Shown: positions 27,598-36,429 of the stretch, piece after piece
Layout of the letters: each line of letters starts with the position of its first letter
How positions within the stretch are numbered: the first letter of the stretch is position 1
Source: Bacillus pseudomycoides
GTDB taxonomy: Bacteria > Bacillota > Bacilli > Bacillales > Bacillaceae_G
Assembly (NCBI RefSeq): GCF_002551005.1
Contig: NZ_NVOY01000002.1
Coordinates: 24,619-88,618 of the forward strand
Direction of reading: 5' to 3'
Length of the DNA stretch: 64,000 nucleotides
The notes under the pieces: model-generated
What the model was told of the DNA's origin: nothing
Seen by the model: the letters and a program-made list of their open reading frames with translations, nothing else
The model's database searches: none
Translations under genes and position numbers: made by a program

Positions 27598-28923
27598 ATG
27601 GGCAAGGTACAGATAGGTTTTTCAGCTTTTTTTAACAAGGTAGTAGTTGGACTCATGTTCCTCTTTTTTGCATATTCCTTTTGGTATTCTTTTGGAGAGG
27701 TAAAAACTGTTTTTGGCGTAAACTCTTCTAGTTTAGCGATTGTATTAGGTGTTTGTATCATTTTACTTTTGCTGACTACCTCTATTTTACAATATCGATT
27801 TACGAATAAACAATTTATTATTTTTCTTATTTCAGGTACTGTGTTACTCCGATTTCTATCCATTGTGTTAATAAAAGTTCCAATCGATAGTGACATGAAT
27901 GTGATGTATGAAGCTGCTAAGCAAGTTGCACAAGGAAATACTATTTTTAGCAGTCTAGAAGCTGTGGTTCAATCTCCTTTTATTATGTACGAGTCCTTTT
28001 TTATTCGTTTTTTTGGAGATGCGACGTTTGTCTTAAAGGTATGTAATGCTTTATATTGCGGGGCTACCGCTTATTTTATTTATCAGCTTGCTTCAAAGTT
28101 GTTTCATGAAGAATGTGGCCGAATTGCAGCGATATTATACGCTTTGTATATTCCTAATATCATGCTTTGTTCTACGTTAACGAATGAACATTTGGCAACA
28201 TGTTTATTTTATTTTGCCTGTTACTTATTTATACATAAAGGCTTAAGTCATTCGTATATGTGGGGAATCGCCGCTGCTTTATTTGCTTTCAGTAATATGA
28301 TTCGCCCATTAGGTGTATTTTTGATTACCGTTCTTGTTCTGTATCTTGTATTGGTAGAAGTTTTACAAAGTCCAGATAGAAAAAGAATGTTGATTAGAAT
28401 AGTAGGTGTATGTGTTATATTTTATGGTGTTCATTATGCAGTAAGTTATGCATTGGGAACATCAGGTAACTCGCGATACACCTTTACAAACGATCGATAT
28501 ATTCAATCTGTCTTAGTAGGAAAAAATGAAAAAACAACAGAACAAGAGAAAAAAGAATATAATATGGATTTTATAAACAAAAAGTTGAATGAAATAGAGA
28601 AGGATCGTTTTTCTTCTGTTCAAATGAGTTTAGGAAAGCTAGAGAAACAAGAAATGAAAAACACCTTTATAAAAGGTGGATATTTTATATACATGATGAT
28701 TACGATATTTGCAGCAATTTCTATGTTACATCTTCTAGTTCAAAAACAGGAAAATAGAAATTATATGCTATTTCTACTTATTATTGCGGGCTATTTATGT
28801 ACAAGGTTTATGAATATGCATATTGTATATGAGGGTGTATTAGTTCCAAGTCTATTGATATTACAAAGCTATGGGATATATGTGATAAATCAGTATTGTC
28901 AAAAACTATTTTTTAAAAAGTAA
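27598..28923 (+). CDS. GT39/GT-C-like multi-pass membrane protein (paralogue of 20112-21545)
   Basis: This 441-aa protein has about eleven to twelve helices. It carries VPIDSDMNVMYEAAKQVAQG where the paralogue has VESDFALMYESAVQAAHG, and both share NEHLAT and MIRPLG-type blocks, a QSYGIYVINQY-like C-terminal helix and similar length. The acidic extracytoplasmic loop suggests a GT-C transferase using polyprenyl-linked sugar. The nearest ribosome binding site (AAGAGGTG, 27575-27582) is 15 bases from ATG 27598, so translation may be weak or the start imprecise. Confidence 0.65.
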   Translation: MGKVQIGFSAFFNKVVVGLMFLFFAYSFWYSFGEVKTVFGVNSSSLAIVLGVCIILLLLTTSILQYRFTNKQFIIFLISGTVLLRFLSIVLIKVPIDSDMNVMYEAAKQVAQGNTIFSSLEAVVQSPFIMYESFFIRFFGDATFVLKVCNALYCGATAYFIYQLASKLFHEECGRIAAILYALYIPNIMLCSTLTNEHLATCLFYFACYLFIHKGLSHSYMWGIAAALFAFSNMIRPLGVFLITVLVLYLVLVEVLQSPDRKRMLIRIVGVCVIFYGVHYAVSYALGTSGNSRYTFTNDRYIQSVLVGKNEKTTEQEKKEYNMDFINKKLNEIEKDRFSSVQMSLGKLEKQEMKNTFIKGGYFIYMMITIFAAISMLHLLVQKQENRNYMLFLLIIAGYLCTRFMNMHIVYEGVLVPSLLILQSYGIYVINQYCQKLFFKK

Positions 28924-28970
28924 AACTCCTATGAGTGTGGATGTGTTTCTTCCTTACTCATAGGAGTTTT
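28922..28970. terminator. Bidirectional terminator between convergent genes
   Basis: AAAACTCCTATGAG pairs perfectly with CTCATAGGAGTTTT around a 21-nt loop. It lies between the GT-C-like gene and the convergent hemAT and directly abuts a bcr1-like remnant. Confidence 0.85.
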
Positions 28971-28972
28971 GT

Positions 28973-29027
28973 TTTATCCCGCTATTCGTGGGCAGTAAGA
29001 CTCCCAATGACGGAAATTTTACTTTAT
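28973..29027 (+). repeat. bcr1-like repeat, 55-bp minimal copy overlapping a stop codon
   Basis: TTTATCCCGCTATTCGTGGG and ATTTTACTTTAT ends are retained with almost all interior missing (CAGTAAGACTCCC joins TGACGGAA). The terminal TTTAT includes the minus-strand TAA of hemAT (29024-29026). Confidence 0.7.
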
Positions 29028-30328
29028 CGATTTAACTCCGACATTAAACTATCAGCTGTTCGGGACATGTTTGTAGAAGCCTCTTCGATTGATTTTATAA
29101 CATGTGTAATGAATTCAAGTTCACTTTCAATTTTTTGAGTTTGTTCTTTTGAATTAGACATATCTTTTACAATTTCTTCAAAGTAACTATCAGTTTCATT
29201 CATGCTATTTGTTCCGTCAGAGACAAGATTATTAATTTGTTCAACAGAAGATGAAACATGCGTAATTTGTTCATTGGTTTTTTCAACAAGCTTCGTTACG
29301 TTTGAAATAGACTCTTTTGTTTGCTCTGATAATTTACGAATTTCTCCTGCTACAACTGCAAATCCTTTTCCGAACTCACCAGCACGTGCAGATTCAATCG
29401 CTGCATTTAAGGCAAGTAAGTTTGTTTGATCAGCAATCGATTTGACAATATCGATAATTTCATTAATTTTTTTGGAAATGACAAGTAGCTCTTGTGTATC
29501 TTGAATAATAGTTTGCATGCTGCCCTTTATACTTTCCATTCGCTGATTTTGAATATGAAGCTGCTGTTTTCCTTGATTTGCTTTTTGCTCTGATTGTATT
29601 GCTAGTGATGTACCCGTTTTTGCAATGTCGATCATGTTCTCTGATTGCTGTGTTAATTGATGAATAGAGGCATTTGTTTTCTCTGATACAACAGCAAGCT
29701 CTTGAGCAATATGGCTAATTGTCATTTGAGCAATTTCTTTTTCTTGCTCATGTTCTTTACGAATTGCCTCATATTCTTGTTCGTATGCTGTTAACACAAG
29801 CTCCTGCTCAAGCGTAAAGAGCTTGTTTAGTACATGTACAGCGCAAGCAAAATCTTCAATTTTTGTGAAGTGCTCTTTGAAAATTTTAATGATAGAACGG
29901 AATAATTCTTGATATGCAGATGTATACCATTTTCTATGTAAACCAATTTTTACGTGTCTTCGTGCAATTTGAACACGGCGTTGAATAAAGTCCTCATCAA
30001 TGTCACCGCTAAATAGCTGTTCAATATGTTTCTTTAGTGTTGTTTGTAATTTTTGAACGGAACTATATTTTTCAATGATCTGTATAAGGTGTGGTTGCTT
30101 TGTAATATTTTTATAGAATTTTTTTGTAATCCAATCCAATTGTTCATAAATAAAAGGTTGTAGCACTTTTACAACCTGTAAGTCTTCTTTTGTTACGTGT
30201 AACATGTTCATTTGTGCAGATAAATCGGAATCCTTGGGTACAAGAAATGTTACGGTCTTATCTTTACTTTGTTCTCTTATACTTCTTTCATTTGTTTGAT
30301 TACTTTCCCTTTTAAATAGACTTAGCAT
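29024..30328 (-). CDS. hemAT: HemAT-type globin-coupled chemotaxis transducer
   Basis: This 434-aa soluble protein has a protoglobin domain (about 40-195), with the proximal heme histidine expected at about residue 125 in ARRHVKIGL and an aromatic FYKNI segment on the distal side. It then has a coiled region and a methyl-accepting signalling domain whose hairpin tip reads [20 protein letters not shown]. No membrane helix is present, as in B. subtilis HemAT, the aerotaxis oxygen sensor. ATG 30328 follows GGGGGAA. A cre-like sequence lies about 50 bases upstream. Its C-terminal stop is inside a repeat end. Confidence 0.93.
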   Translation of the reverse strand: MLSLFKRESNQTNERSIREQSKDKTVTFLVPKDSDLSAQMNMLHVTKEDLQVVKVLQPFIYEQLDWITKKFYKNITKQPHLIQIIEKYSSVQKLQTTLKKHIEQLFSGDIDEDFIQRRVQIARRHVKIGLHRKWYTSAYQELFRSIIKIFKEHFTKIEDFACAVHVLNKLFTLEQELVLTAYEQEYEAIRKEHEQEKEIAQMTISHIAQELAVVSEKTNASIHQLTQQSENMIDIAKTGTSLAIQSEQKANQGKQQLHIQNQRMESIKGSMQTIIQDTQELLVISKKINEIIDIVKSIADQTNLLALNAAIESARAGEFGKGFAVVAGEIRKLSEQTKESISNVTKLVEKTNEQITHVSSSVEQINNLVSDGTNSMNETDSYFEEIVKDMSNSKEQTQKIESELEFITHVIKSIEEASTNMSRTADSLMSELNR

Positions 30329-30378
30329 AATCGTTCCCCCTGTATATATGTCTTTCTCTACTTGTAAAAAACCCCTCG

Positions 30379-30392
30379 TTAAAGCGTTTCCA
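30379..30392. promoter_or_regulatory. Candidate cre (CcpA) site upstream of hemAT
   Basis: TTAAAGCGTTTCCA matches the cre consensus TGWNANCGNTNWCA except at two positions and lies about 51 bases upstream of the hemAT start. Carbon-catabolite control is only inferred. Confidence 0.35.
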
Positions 30393-30474
30393 ATATTGTC
30401 GCCTTGTTTATTATATCTATTATTTTACATTTTCTCTATATTGTTATATAAAATTAACAGAATTTATGTGATAT

Positions 30475-30509
30475 AAAAAAAGAGAATCCATGAAAGAATT
30501 CTCTTTTTA
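30475..30509. terminator. Intrinsic terminator of the UPF0126 gene
   Basis: AAAAAGAGAAT pairs with ATTCTCTTTTT around a short loop. On the minus strand it follows the stop at 30519 and ends in a T-run. Confidence 0.75.
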
Positions 30510-30518
30510 TAAAATAGA

Positions 30519-31151
30519 TCAATGACCTTTATGAACTTTTGCATGTGTTTTAAAAAAGACTGGGAAATGTACATTATAGATAAAAGTTACGACACGTATA
30601 ACAAATGTAACGAGTAAACAAATGTAGAAAGCTAATATGTGTGATCCCATCTCATAAGTAATAAGAAAGCTAATTGCACCTAGAATGGAGGCAATTGCAT
30701 AAATTTCTTTACGAAAGACATATGGGATATCTTGCGCGCACATATCACGTAAAATTCCACCGCCAATACCTGTAATGACTCCCATAGAAACAACTAAGAA
30801 AGAAGCATTCATATGATGAGTAATGGCTGCATTTGCACCGATAGCAGTAAATACACCTAAACCGACAGCGTCTGAGAGCATAATAACAACTTGTAATTTA
30901 TGAATTCGTTCAAAAAACATACAAGTAAATAATGCTGCTAAAATACTAATGAAAAAGTAAATTGGTTGAACAAATGCAACTGGAGGTAAGTTTCCAATCA
31001 TAACATCCCGAATTATTCCGCCGCCAAGTGCTGTTGCTACAGACAAACAAAGGACACCAAATAAATCGAGTTCTTTTTTTAAACCTACTAATGTACCAGA
31101 AATAGCAGCTGCGATAATGCCGAGAAACGTAAATACATCAATTAAAAACAT
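30519..31151 (-). CDS. UPF0126/TRIC-type membrane channel protein (YvgT-like)
   Basis: This 210-aa protein has about seven hydrophobic helices built as two similar halves, each with a glycine-rich turn: ALGGGIIRDVMIG in the first and GIGGGILRDMCA in the second. This duplicated GGG-RD pattern marks the UPF0126 family, prokaryotic homologues of TRIC potassium-permeable channels. B. subtilis YvgT belongs here. A polybasic C terminus (FFKTHAKVHKGH) is cytosolic. Ion specificity in this organism is not established. Confidence 0.85.
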   Translation of the reverse strand: MFLIDVFTFLGIIAAAISGTLVGLKKELDLFGVLCLSVATALGGGIIRDVMIGNLPPVAFVQPIYFFISILAALFTCMFFERIHKLQVVIMLSDAVGLGVFTAIGANAAITHHMNASFLVVSMGVITGIGGGILRDMCAQDIPYVFRKEIYAIASILGAISFLITYEMGSHILAFYICLLVTFVIRVVTFIYNVHFPVFFKTHAKVHKGH

Positions 31152-31477
31152 CGCTCCGATCCCTTCCTTCTAAAGATGTTCCAAGGAAAGAATATACACT
31201 AAAGTTATCAAAATAACAATTACTGTTTCGCTACATGTAAAAAAAGTAAAAGAATAAGGAAAGAAAGCGTTTGAAAATGCTTGGATAAGCAAGAGCGAGC
31301 ACAGGGAAGGCTTTGTTTTGCAGAGCAGCAATTTCTATATTTATAAGTAGATAAGGAAGAAGTAAAAATGCTGTTTCCCGAGATTTTAGGATTCAATGAA
31401 AATACCATCTAGTCAATTGAAAACTTATGCTATAATAGGTATTTGGAACGACGCAACAATATTTATAGGGGGTAAAG
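31152..31477. other. Divergent intergenic region
   Basis: The region separates the UPF0126 gene (minus) from the O-antigen-ligase-like gene (plus). Segments at about 31233-31330 (ACATGTAA, AGGAAAGAAAGCG, GCAGAGCAGC) faintly resemble the second dispersed repeat, but too weakly to call a copy. A GGGGG site lies before the next gene. Confidence 0.4.
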
Positions 31478-32851
31478 ATGTTAAATCACAATAGTTTAAG
31501 TTATAAATTTGAACAATTTCTATTGATTTTTATTATATTACAACCAATTATAGATTTACTTACATCGTTTTGTATTTTAGAGCTTAAAATCGATGCAACG
31601 GTTGGAGTGATAACACGTTTATTTGTTATGGCTCTTGGTGGCATTTATATTCTTACGCAAGCTCGTGTGAAAGAAAATCGAAAATACATTATATATTTAC
31701 TTGGATTAGGAATTGTCCTTGGATTAGGATTTTTAAATAATAAAATGATTAAACATCCGATGCTACAAATGGAAGATCTTAAGTTTATAGCGAAGGCGCT
31801 ATATCCATTTGTGATGATAAGTTGCTATATTCTCGTATTCAAGTCATTAAAGATGAAAGAAACAATGCATACAAAGATGAGAAATTATATAGCATATGCA
31901 GCTTTAATTATAAATGTAACGATGGTTGCCGCTATCGCAACTGGAACAGATTATAATAGTTATGACTATTTTAAAGAAGGTTCTCGCGGCTGGTTTTTTG
32001 CAGGAAATGAACTTGGATCCATTTTAGCGATTATATGTCCAGTTGTTGTTTTGTATTCTATTGAGAAAACAACAAGCTTCGCAAAAAGTTATTTTTGGAT
32101 TCCGTCTCTTTTAATCATATTTTCATTATTTGCGATTGGAACGAAAGTAGGAGCCGGAGCTATTGTTTGTACATTTGTTATTGCTATTTTTATGTGCTTT
32201 ATACAAGCGTTTTTACAACGGAAAGAACGTAATAAAAAGCCATATTTGTTAAATGGTTTAATTGCAACAGTTATATTTGCAGGAGTAGCAGGATATTTTC
32301 CGTTCTCGCCAATATATAATAATACGGGTATTCATCATCAAGTATTTGAAAAAGTACAAGAGGAAAAAAAGCAACATCAACAACAAGATCATGTTAAACA
32401 AGAGGATACTGTAAAAGAGAAAGAAGAAGAGAAAAAGGCTGAGACACAAGCCCTCATTTTCAGTGGACGTGAATTGTTTATGAAAACGTATGAAGACTTT
32501 TATAAGCAAGCACCTATGTCTCAGAAATTACTTGGTATGGGGTATGGTGGTAACTTTAAAGATGCCCCAAAATTAATTGAGAGAGATTTCCATGATTGGT
32601 TTTATACTTTTGGAATTATCGGTTTCATTTTTCTTATGATTCCGTTTGTGTATTATGGTTTGAGAATCCTAATGGTGTTAATAACAAGGTTCCGTGAAGT
32701 ATTTACGGTCAAGTACGCATTGTTAGCTGCTGGTCTTGGGTTAGCATTAGGAATTGCTTTTACAGCAGGTCATGTGTTAACGGCACCAGGAGTAAGTATT
32801 TACTTTGTCGTATTATTAGCATATTTAATCGTTGATTTAGAAATAGAATAA
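31478..32851 (+). CDS. O-antigen ligase/polymerase-like membrane protein (Wzy_C type)
   Basis: This 457-aa protein has about ten to twelve helices and a central periplasmic-type loop beginning near FKEGSRGWFFAGNELGS, a region typical of O-antigen ligase/Wzy proteins that join polyprenyl-linked glycans. A second extracytoplasmic loop (about 285-330) is unusually rich in Lys, Glu and Gln, with EKVQEEKKQHQQQ followed by KEKEEEKKAE. It then has GMGYGG and a conserved FHDWFYTFGIIGF helix. It is followed by a terminator, then GT4 and TagA genes. Substrate unknown. Confidence 0.75.
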   Translation: MLNHNSLSYKFEQFLLIFIILQPIIDLLTSFCILELKIDATVGVITRLFVMALGGIYILTQARVKENRKYIIYLLGLGIVLGLGFLNNKMIKHPMLQMEDLKFIAKALYPFVMISCYILVFKSLKMKETMHTKMRNYIAYAALIINVTMVAAIATGTDYNSYDYFKEGSRGWFFAGNELGSILAIICPVVVLYSIEKTTSFAKSYFWIPSLLIIFSLFAIGTKVGAGAIVCTFVIAIFMCFIQAFLQRKERNKKPYLLNGLIATVIFAGVAGYFPFSPIYNNTGIHHQVFEKVQEEKKQHQQQDHVKQEDTVKEKEEEKKAETQALIFSGRELFMKTYEDFYKQAPMSQKLLGMGYGGNFKDAPKLIERDFHDWFYTFGIIGFIFLMIPFVYYGLRILMVLITRFREVFTVKYALLAAGLGLALGIAFTAGHVLTAPGVSIYFVVLLAYLIVDLEIE

Positions 32852-32860
32852 TGGAAAAAT

Positions 32861-32893
32861 AAAAGCTAGCATGATGTTAGCTTTTATTTTTTG
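32861..32893 (+). terminator. Intrinsic terminator
   Basis: AAAAGCTA pairs with TAGCTTTT around an 8-9-nt loop and runs into TATTTTTT. It separates the Wzy-like gene from the GT4 gene. Confidence 0.75.
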
Positions 32894-32937
32894 CTATAGT
32901 AAAAAAATGAGAAAATATATTTAGTGGAGGAAAAAAG

Positions 32938-34068
32938 ATGAAAGTGCTACATATGAATGCTGGAGCAGAAACAGGCGGCGGAAAAACGCATATTATTTCA
33001 CTTTTGTCGCAATTCCCAAAGGATGTAGTAGAATTAGCGGTATTTGAAGAAGGAGCGATAGCAAGCGAGGCGAGAGCATTAGGGATAAAAGTACACGTTT
33101 TTTCACAATCATCTCGTTATGATATATCCATTCTTTCAAAAATACGTTCTTTTATTAATAAAGAAGGTTTTGATATTGTTCATACACACGGGGCAAGAGC
33201 TAACTTTTATCTTTCTTTATTAAGAAGAAAGGTAAATGCCAAATGGGTTACAACTGTTCACAGTGATCCAACGCTGGATTTTATGAAACGTGGTTTAAAA
33301 GGTTGGATTTTTACAAAGTTAAATTTACGTTCGTTTCAGAAAGTTGATTTATTTTTTGCTATTACAGAACGTTTTAAGATGAATACGGTAACACTAGGTG
33401 TACCAGAAGAGAAAATTTGTACAGTTTATAACGGAATTGAATATGATCGTACGCCAGCAAAGCCTTATGATTTAAAAGAGAGTTTTGATATACAAGAAGA
33501 TGTATTTACAGCGATTCAAGTAGCACGTTTACATCCTGTTAAAGGGCATGAAATATTATTTGAAGCGTTGCAAAACACAACAATTCCCAAAATTAAAGTG
33601 CTGTTACTTGGTGATGGACCGATTGAGAATGAGTTAAAAGAAACAGTGAAACAAAAAGGATTAGAAGATAAAGTTCTATTTTTAGGACATCGTGAAGATG
33701 CAAAGAATTTATATGCCGCAGCGCATATAAATTTATTAACATCGTATAGTGAAAGTTTCCCCCTTGTTTTATTAGAAGGGGCAAATCAACGTTTAACCTC
33801 TATTGCTACAGATGTTGGTGATATGTCACAACTTATTGTTGATGGCGCATATGGCTGGATTATTCCAATTGGTGATGCGACGGCGCTTACTCGTGCGTTA
33901 GAAGAGGCATATGAAAAGTGGGAAAATGGTGAATTAGTAGAGATGGGTGAGCGTTTGTATACCCATGCGTCTTCTCATTTTTCGTTACGGAATTTATATG
34001 AAAATACGTATGAAGCGTATGAGAAGGTTTTGTCTGGCAGTAACGAGTATGTAAAAGTAAGAGGTTAG
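32938..34068 (+). CDS. Glycosyltransferase family 4 (GT-B fold)
   Basis: This 376-aa enzyme has the GT-B two-domain arrangement. The N-terminal acceptor domain begins MKVLHMNAGAETGGGKTHI and has DIVHTHGARANFYL. The C-terminal donor domain contains VARLHPVKGHEIL, LLGDGP and SYSESFPLVLLEGA, the E-x7-E-type nucleotide-sugar binding motif of GT4. No membrane helices are present. GGAGG precedes the ATG. It lies 48 bases before tagA and may share its transcript. It likely adds a sugar to a lipid-linked precursor, but specificity cannot be read. Confidence 0.88.
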   Translation: MKVLHMNAGAETGGGKTHIISLLSQFPKDVVELAVFEEGAIASEARALGIKVHVFSQSSRYDISILSKIRSFINKEGFDIVHTHGARANFYLSLLRRKVNAKWVTTVHSDPTLDFMKRGLKGWIFTKLNLRSFQKVDLFFAITERFKMNTVTLGVPEEKICTVYNGIEYDRTPAKPYDLKESFDIQEDVFTAIQVARLHPVKGHEILFEALQNTTIPKIKVLLLGDGPIENELKETVKQKGLEDKVLFLGHREDAKNLYAAAHINLLTSYSESFPLVLLEGANQRLTSIATDVGDMSQLIVDGAYGWIIPIGDATALTRALEEAYEKWENGELVEMGERLYTHASSHFSLRNLYENTYEAYEKVLSGSNEYVKVRG

Positions 34069-34116
34069 AATAATTAGTAGTGGAAAAAGATATTTGAAAT
34101 AGAGAGGATTGTAAAT

Positions 34117-34857
34117 ATGGCAGTGCAAACAGTTGATATTTTAGGCGTGCCCTTCTCAACGATGACAATGGAAGAAACAGTTCGTTATGTAATGCAGCAG
34201 CTGGAAAAGAAACAAGAGAATACGTTTCAAGTTGTAACAGCCAATCCTGAAATTGTGATGTGTGCCAAAAAGGATGCTGCGTTTCAGCAAACGCTTCTTC
34301 AGGTAGATCTTATTACACCAGACGGGATTGGTGTTGTAAAGGCAAGCGGTATGCTAGGAACACCGTTAAAAGAACGTGTGGCAGGTTTTGATTTAATGTG
34401 TAATTTGTTTGAAACATTATCACAAGAAAAGAAGGCTGTATCTGTCTTTTTACTTGGAGCAAAGCCGCACGTTATCGAAAGAGCTGCTCAAACTTTAACA
34501 GAAAGATATTCAGCTGTATCTATTGTTGGAACACAAGATGGATATTTTAAACAAGAGAAAGAAGAAGAAATTATCGAACGTATTCAAGAAGTGAAGCCGG
34601 ACATCTTACTGGTTGCACTTGGATTTCCGAGACAGGAAAACTTTATTCAAAATAATAAACATCGTTTACATACAAAAGTAGCTGTTGGCGTTGGTGGTAG
34701 CTTTGATGTTTGGGCTGGAGAAGTAAAGCGTGCCCCGAAATGGATTCAAGCTATTCATTTAGAGTGGTTTTACCGTTTGTGCAGTAATCCAACGCGCTGG
34801 CGTCGTCAACTTGTATTAGTTGAATTTTTAAAAGAGGTTGTTCGGTCGAAAAAGTAG
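34117..34857 (+). CDS. tagA: TagA/WecG/CpsF family ManNAc transferase
   Basis: This 246-aa enzyme belongs to the GT26 family. TagA transfers N-acetylmannosamine from UDP-ManNAc to undecaprenyl-diphospho-GlcNAc, forming the linkage unit of wall polymers. The motifs VTANPEIVMCAKKD, TPDGIGVV (with the proposed catalytic Asp), GLFLLGAKP-like and VGGSFDVWAGEVKRAP are visible, with the C-terminal WRRQLVL tail needed for membrane association. In the B. cereus group the product would feed a secondary cell-wall polysaccharide linkage unit. A terminator follows immediately. Confidence 0.9.
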   Translation: MAVQTVDILGVPFSTMTMEETVRYVMQQLEKKQENTFQVVTANPEIVMCAKKDAAFQQTLLQVDLITPDGIGVVKASGMLGTPLKERVAGFDLMCNLFETLSQEKKAVSVFLLGAKPHVIERAAQTLTERYSAVSIVGTQDGYFKQEKEEEIIERIQEVKPDILLVALGFPRQENFIQNNKHRLHTKVAVGVGGSFDVWAGEVKRAPKWIQAIHLEWFYRLCSNPTRWRRQLVLVEFLKEVVRSKK

Positions 34858-34882
34858 CCAAATATCGCTGCTTTTTCTTTTT
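34849..34882 (+). terminator. Intrinsic terminator overlapping the tagA 3' end
   Basis: AAAAAGTAGC pairs with GCTGCTTTTT with one G-T pair and is followed by CTTTTTT. The left arm includes the tagA stop codon. Confidence 0.65.
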
Positions 34883-35007
34883 TAAACAGCTATTTGTAGG
34901 AGCGCTTTTTTACAGGGGAATTCGTCTATTCATTCTATGTATGAGGCGTTTTTTTGTGGAAATGATAAGAATCATATGAGCTATGATTATGTTTACATAT
35001 AAATTGT

Positions 35008-35036
35008 TTTACTTATATGATATACATATGTAAAAT
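35008..35036 (+). promoter_or_regulatory. Candidate promoter of niaP
   Basis: TTTACT (35008-35013) and TAAAAT (35031-35036) are 17 bases apart. Initiation would fall near 35043, just before the GACACCTGTA element. Confidence 0.45.
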
Positions 35037-35046
35037 ATGATGTAAA

Positions 35047-35056
35047 GACACCTGTA
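35047..35056. promoter_or_regulatory. Possible NiaR-type operator at niaP
   Basis: GACACCTGTA contains the partial palindrome ACA-CC-TGT and sits at the predicted transcription start, where a repressor would act. I recall a similar core for the niacin regulator NiaR in Bacilli but am not certain of the consensus. Confidence 0.3.
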
Positions 35057-35072
35057 TTGAGGAGGGCCTGTA

Positions 35073-36272
35073 GTGGGAAAAATTAAAGAAATCTCAAATC
35101 GAAAGCTTCTCGGAATTGCTGGTCTTGGTTGGCTATTTGATGCAATGGATGTTGGGATTCTTTCATTTATTATTGCCGCTTTGCAAAAAGAATGGCAGCT
35201 TAGTGCACAGCAGATGGGCTGGATCGGTAGTATTAACTCCATCGGAATGGCAGTTGGAGCGCTCGTATTTGGGATATTAGCAGATAAAATCGGCCGAAAA
35301 TCTGTTTTTATTATTACATTATTATTATTTTCTGTTGGAAGCGGGTTAAGTGCTTTATCAACAACATTAACTGTATTTCTTATCTTTCGTTTTTGTATTG
35401 GGATGGGTCTTGGAGGAGAGTTGCCTGTTGCATCAACACTTGTATCTGAAAGTGTTGCGGCGCATGAACGTGGTAAAATCGTCGTTTTATTAGAAAGCTT
35501 TTGGGCTGGTGGTTGGTTAATTGCTGCTCTCATCTCATATTTTATTATTCCAACATACGGTTGGCAAACAGCGATGGTTTTAAGTGCAATTCCAGCTTTT
35601 TATGCATTATATTTACGATGGAGTTTACCTGATTCACCGCAATTTCAAAAAGTAAAACAAAAGCAATCTGTATTTGCAAACATAAAGGCCGTTTGGTCAG
35701 GAGAGTACAGACGAGCGACGGTTATGCTTTGGATTTTATGGTTTTGTGTTGTGTTTTCTTATTATGGAATGTTTCTTTGGCTTCCAAGTGTATTAGTGCT
35801 AAAAGGATTTAGTTTAATTAAAAGTTTTCAATATGTGTTGATTATGACATTTGCACAGCTTCCCGGTTATTTTACAGCCGCTTGGTTTATTGAACGTTTT
35901 GGCCGGAAGTTTGTGTTAATCACATACTTATTTGGAACGGCATGTAGTGCATATTTCTTTGGAGCGGCAGATTCAGTGATCACGCTAATGATTGCAGGTA
36001 TGTTGCTTTCATTCTTTAATTTAGGAGCTTGGGGAGCATTATATGCGTATACACCGGAGCAGTATCCAACCGTTATTCGTGGTACAGGGGCTGGGATGGC
36101 AGCAGCATTTGGACGCATCGGGGGTATTTTAGGACCGTTATTAGTTGGTTATCTCGTAGCCACACATGCTTCGCTCTCTTATATTTTTGCAATCTTTTGT
36201 ACGGCCATTATAATTGGTGTTCTTGCTGTCCTTGTGCTTGGTCAGGAAACAAAACAACGAGAATTAGTATAA
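35073..36272 (+). CDS. niaP: MFS niacin/nicotinate transporter, NiaP (YceI)-like
   Basis: This 399-aa protein has twelve hydrophobic helices. The N-terminal sequence RKLLGIAGLGWLFDAMDVGI closely matches B. subtilis YceI (NiaP), and ADKIGRKSVF and RFCIGMGLGGELPVAS are conserved sugar-porter/AAHS signatures. NiaP imports nicotinate or nicotinamide for NAD salvage. The start is GTG 35073 behind GAGGAGGG. It is monocistronic, with a terminator overlapping its stop codon region. Transport of another aromatic acid cannot be excluded. Confidence 0.82.
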   Translation: MGKIKEISNRKLLGIAGLGWLFDAMDVGILSFIIAALQKEWQLSAQQMGWIGSINSIGMAVGALVFGILADKIGRKSVFIITLLLFSVGSGLSALSTTLTVFLIFRFCIGMGLGGELPVASTLVSESVAAHERGKIVVLLESFWAGGWLIAALISYFIIPTYGWQTAMVLSAIPAFYALYLRWSLPDSPQFQKVKQKQSVFANIKAVWSGEYRRATVMLWILWFCVVFSYYGMFLWLPSVLVLKGFSLIKSFQYVLIMTFAQLPGYFTAAWFIERFGRKFVLITYLFGTACSAYFFGAADSVITLMIAGMLLSFFNLGAWGALYAYTPEQYPTVIRGTGAGMAAAFGRIGGILGPLLVGYLVATHASLSYIFAIFCTAIIIGVLAVLVLGQETKQRELV

Positions 36273-36308
36273 TGAAAAAGGAAGCTGTGTATAGCTTCCT
36301 TTTTCATT
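36271..36308 (+). terminator. Intrinsic terminator after niaP
   Basis: AATGAAAAAGGAAGCT pairs with AGCTTCCTTTTTCATT around a short loop. The T-rich right arm provides the uridine tract. Confidence 0.75.
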
Positions 36309-36429
36309 GTTTTCTGACAAAAGTATGATATATTTGATAGAAAAATGGCTTGTAAAAAGGGATTATTTCTAAAAAAGCGAATGTATACAACAAGGCGTAT
36401 GGACAAAAGGATTAGGTGGTTGGGCAGAC

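Noticed and set aside
31233-31330. Possible fourth copy of the second dispersed repeat
   Set aside because: Only short blocks match, with large gaps, so chance similarity in AT-rich DNA is possible.
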